Source: Syntrophomonas sp. UBA4922 (GTDB taxonomy: Bacteria > Bacillota > Syntrophomonadia > Syntrophomonadales > Syntrophomonadaceae). From it: a DNA stretch of 6,074 bases. The stretch is taken from positions 128,025 to 134,098 of the forward strand of contig DHBS01000028.1 of the NCBI GenBank assembly GCA_002398825.1, written 5' to 3'. Positions 5,680-6,074 of this stretch are shown one piece after another. Within the stretch, counting starts at the first letter, position 1. The number at the start of each line of letters is the position of its first letter. Both the position numbers and the translations under genes were made by a program. The notes under the pieces were generated by a model, which ran no database searches, was not told where the DNA came from, and saw nothing but the letters and a program-made list of their open reading frames with translations.

Positions 5680-6074
5680 GAGTGCATGAAATAGCAAAAG
5701 AACTGGGTAAATCCAGTAAAGAGATGGTTGATATCCTTCAGAAATTGGGCCTTGATGTGAAGAACCACATGAGTACCATGGAGGATTCTCAGGCCAGTTG
5801 GGTCAGGAAACAACTGGCAGATAAGGATAAAGGCAGTCAAGGTCCACAAGAAACGGCGGCGCCATCAAAACCTAAAAGCGAGACTTCAGCACCGCGGGGT
5901 CCTGCCGGTGCTGCGGACCGCCCTCCCTCAAAACGGCCTAGTCCCCAACCGGAACGTGCTCCCCAAACCTGGCGCCCAACCCAGGGAGAAGCGCCAAGAG
6001 AAGGTTCAGGCCAACCGCAGTCCAGGCAACAAACGCAGCCCAGGGGTACGCAGCAGCAAAGGCAGCCGCAAGGC
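5667..6074 (+). CDS. infB: Translation initiation factor IF-2 (3' partial, N-terminal region)
   Basis: The frame from ATG 5667 stays open to the window end (136 codons), so the gene is cut. The first 50 or so residues are a typical IF2 N-terminal domain: MAKVRVHEIAKELGKSSKEM, then DILQKLGLDVKNHMSTMED and WVRKQL. From about residue 53 it becomes a low-complexity linker rich in Pro, Gln, Arg, Gly, Ser and Ala, as expected before the G domain of IF2, a GTPase that brings initiator tRNA to the 30S subunit. The GTPase and later domains lie beyond the window. The start overlaps ylxQ by 13 bases. The gene order ylxQ-infB is conserved in Firmicutes and supports the call. Confidence 0.93.
   Translation, partial: MAKVRVHEIAKELGKSSKEMVDILQKLGLDVKNHMSTMEDSQASWVRKQLADKDKGSQGPQETAAPSKPKSETSAPRGPAGAADRPPSKRPSPQPERAPQTWRPTQGEAPREGSGQPQSRQQTQPRGTQQQRQPQG

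Overview
The window is the polC-rimP-nusA-ylxR-ylxQ-infB segment of a bacterial core information-processing cluster. PolC-type DNA polymerase III, a NusA without the enterobacterial C-terminal acidic repeats, YlxR and an L7Ae-like YlxQ in this order are typical of Firmicutes. The moderately G+C-rich sequence, the Cys-containing YlxR and the IF2 N-terminus fit a member of Clostridia better than Bacilli. Assignment to a family (for example a Syntrophomonas- or Peptococcaceae-like lineage) would be a guess. All genes are on the + strand.

Layout: 1-3260 is polC, cut at its 5' end. Positions 3261-3436 are the only sizeable intergenic region. It holds a 14-bp palindrome, a good sigma-A-type promoter, a compact hairpin with a T-tract, and a longer-range complementary pair enclosing that hairpin. 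The rest is a tightly packed operon: rimP (3437-3892), nusA (3906-5066), ylxR/rnpM (about 5050-5325, overlapping the end of nusA), ylxQ (5338-5679, TTG start) and infB (from 5667, overlapping the end of ylxQ and running off the window).

How the genes relate: PolC is the replicative polymerase. The downstream operon links transcription elongation and termination (NusA) to ribosome assembly (RimP), RNA-binding accessory proteins (YlxR, YlxQ) and translation initiation (IF2). The hairpin upstream of rimP is well placed to act as an attenuator for the operon, and NusA autoregulation through leader attenuation has been described in Bacillus subtilis.

Most unusual point: this PolC lacks the DEDDh 3'-5' exonuclease normally inserted in its PHP domain. 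The reading frame runs straight from one PHP half to the other where the insertion belongs. The uninterrupted PHP domain keeps what looks like a full set of nine metal-ligand residues. Proofreading may therefore be done by the PHP domain or by a separate protein. The other genes look intact and ordinary.
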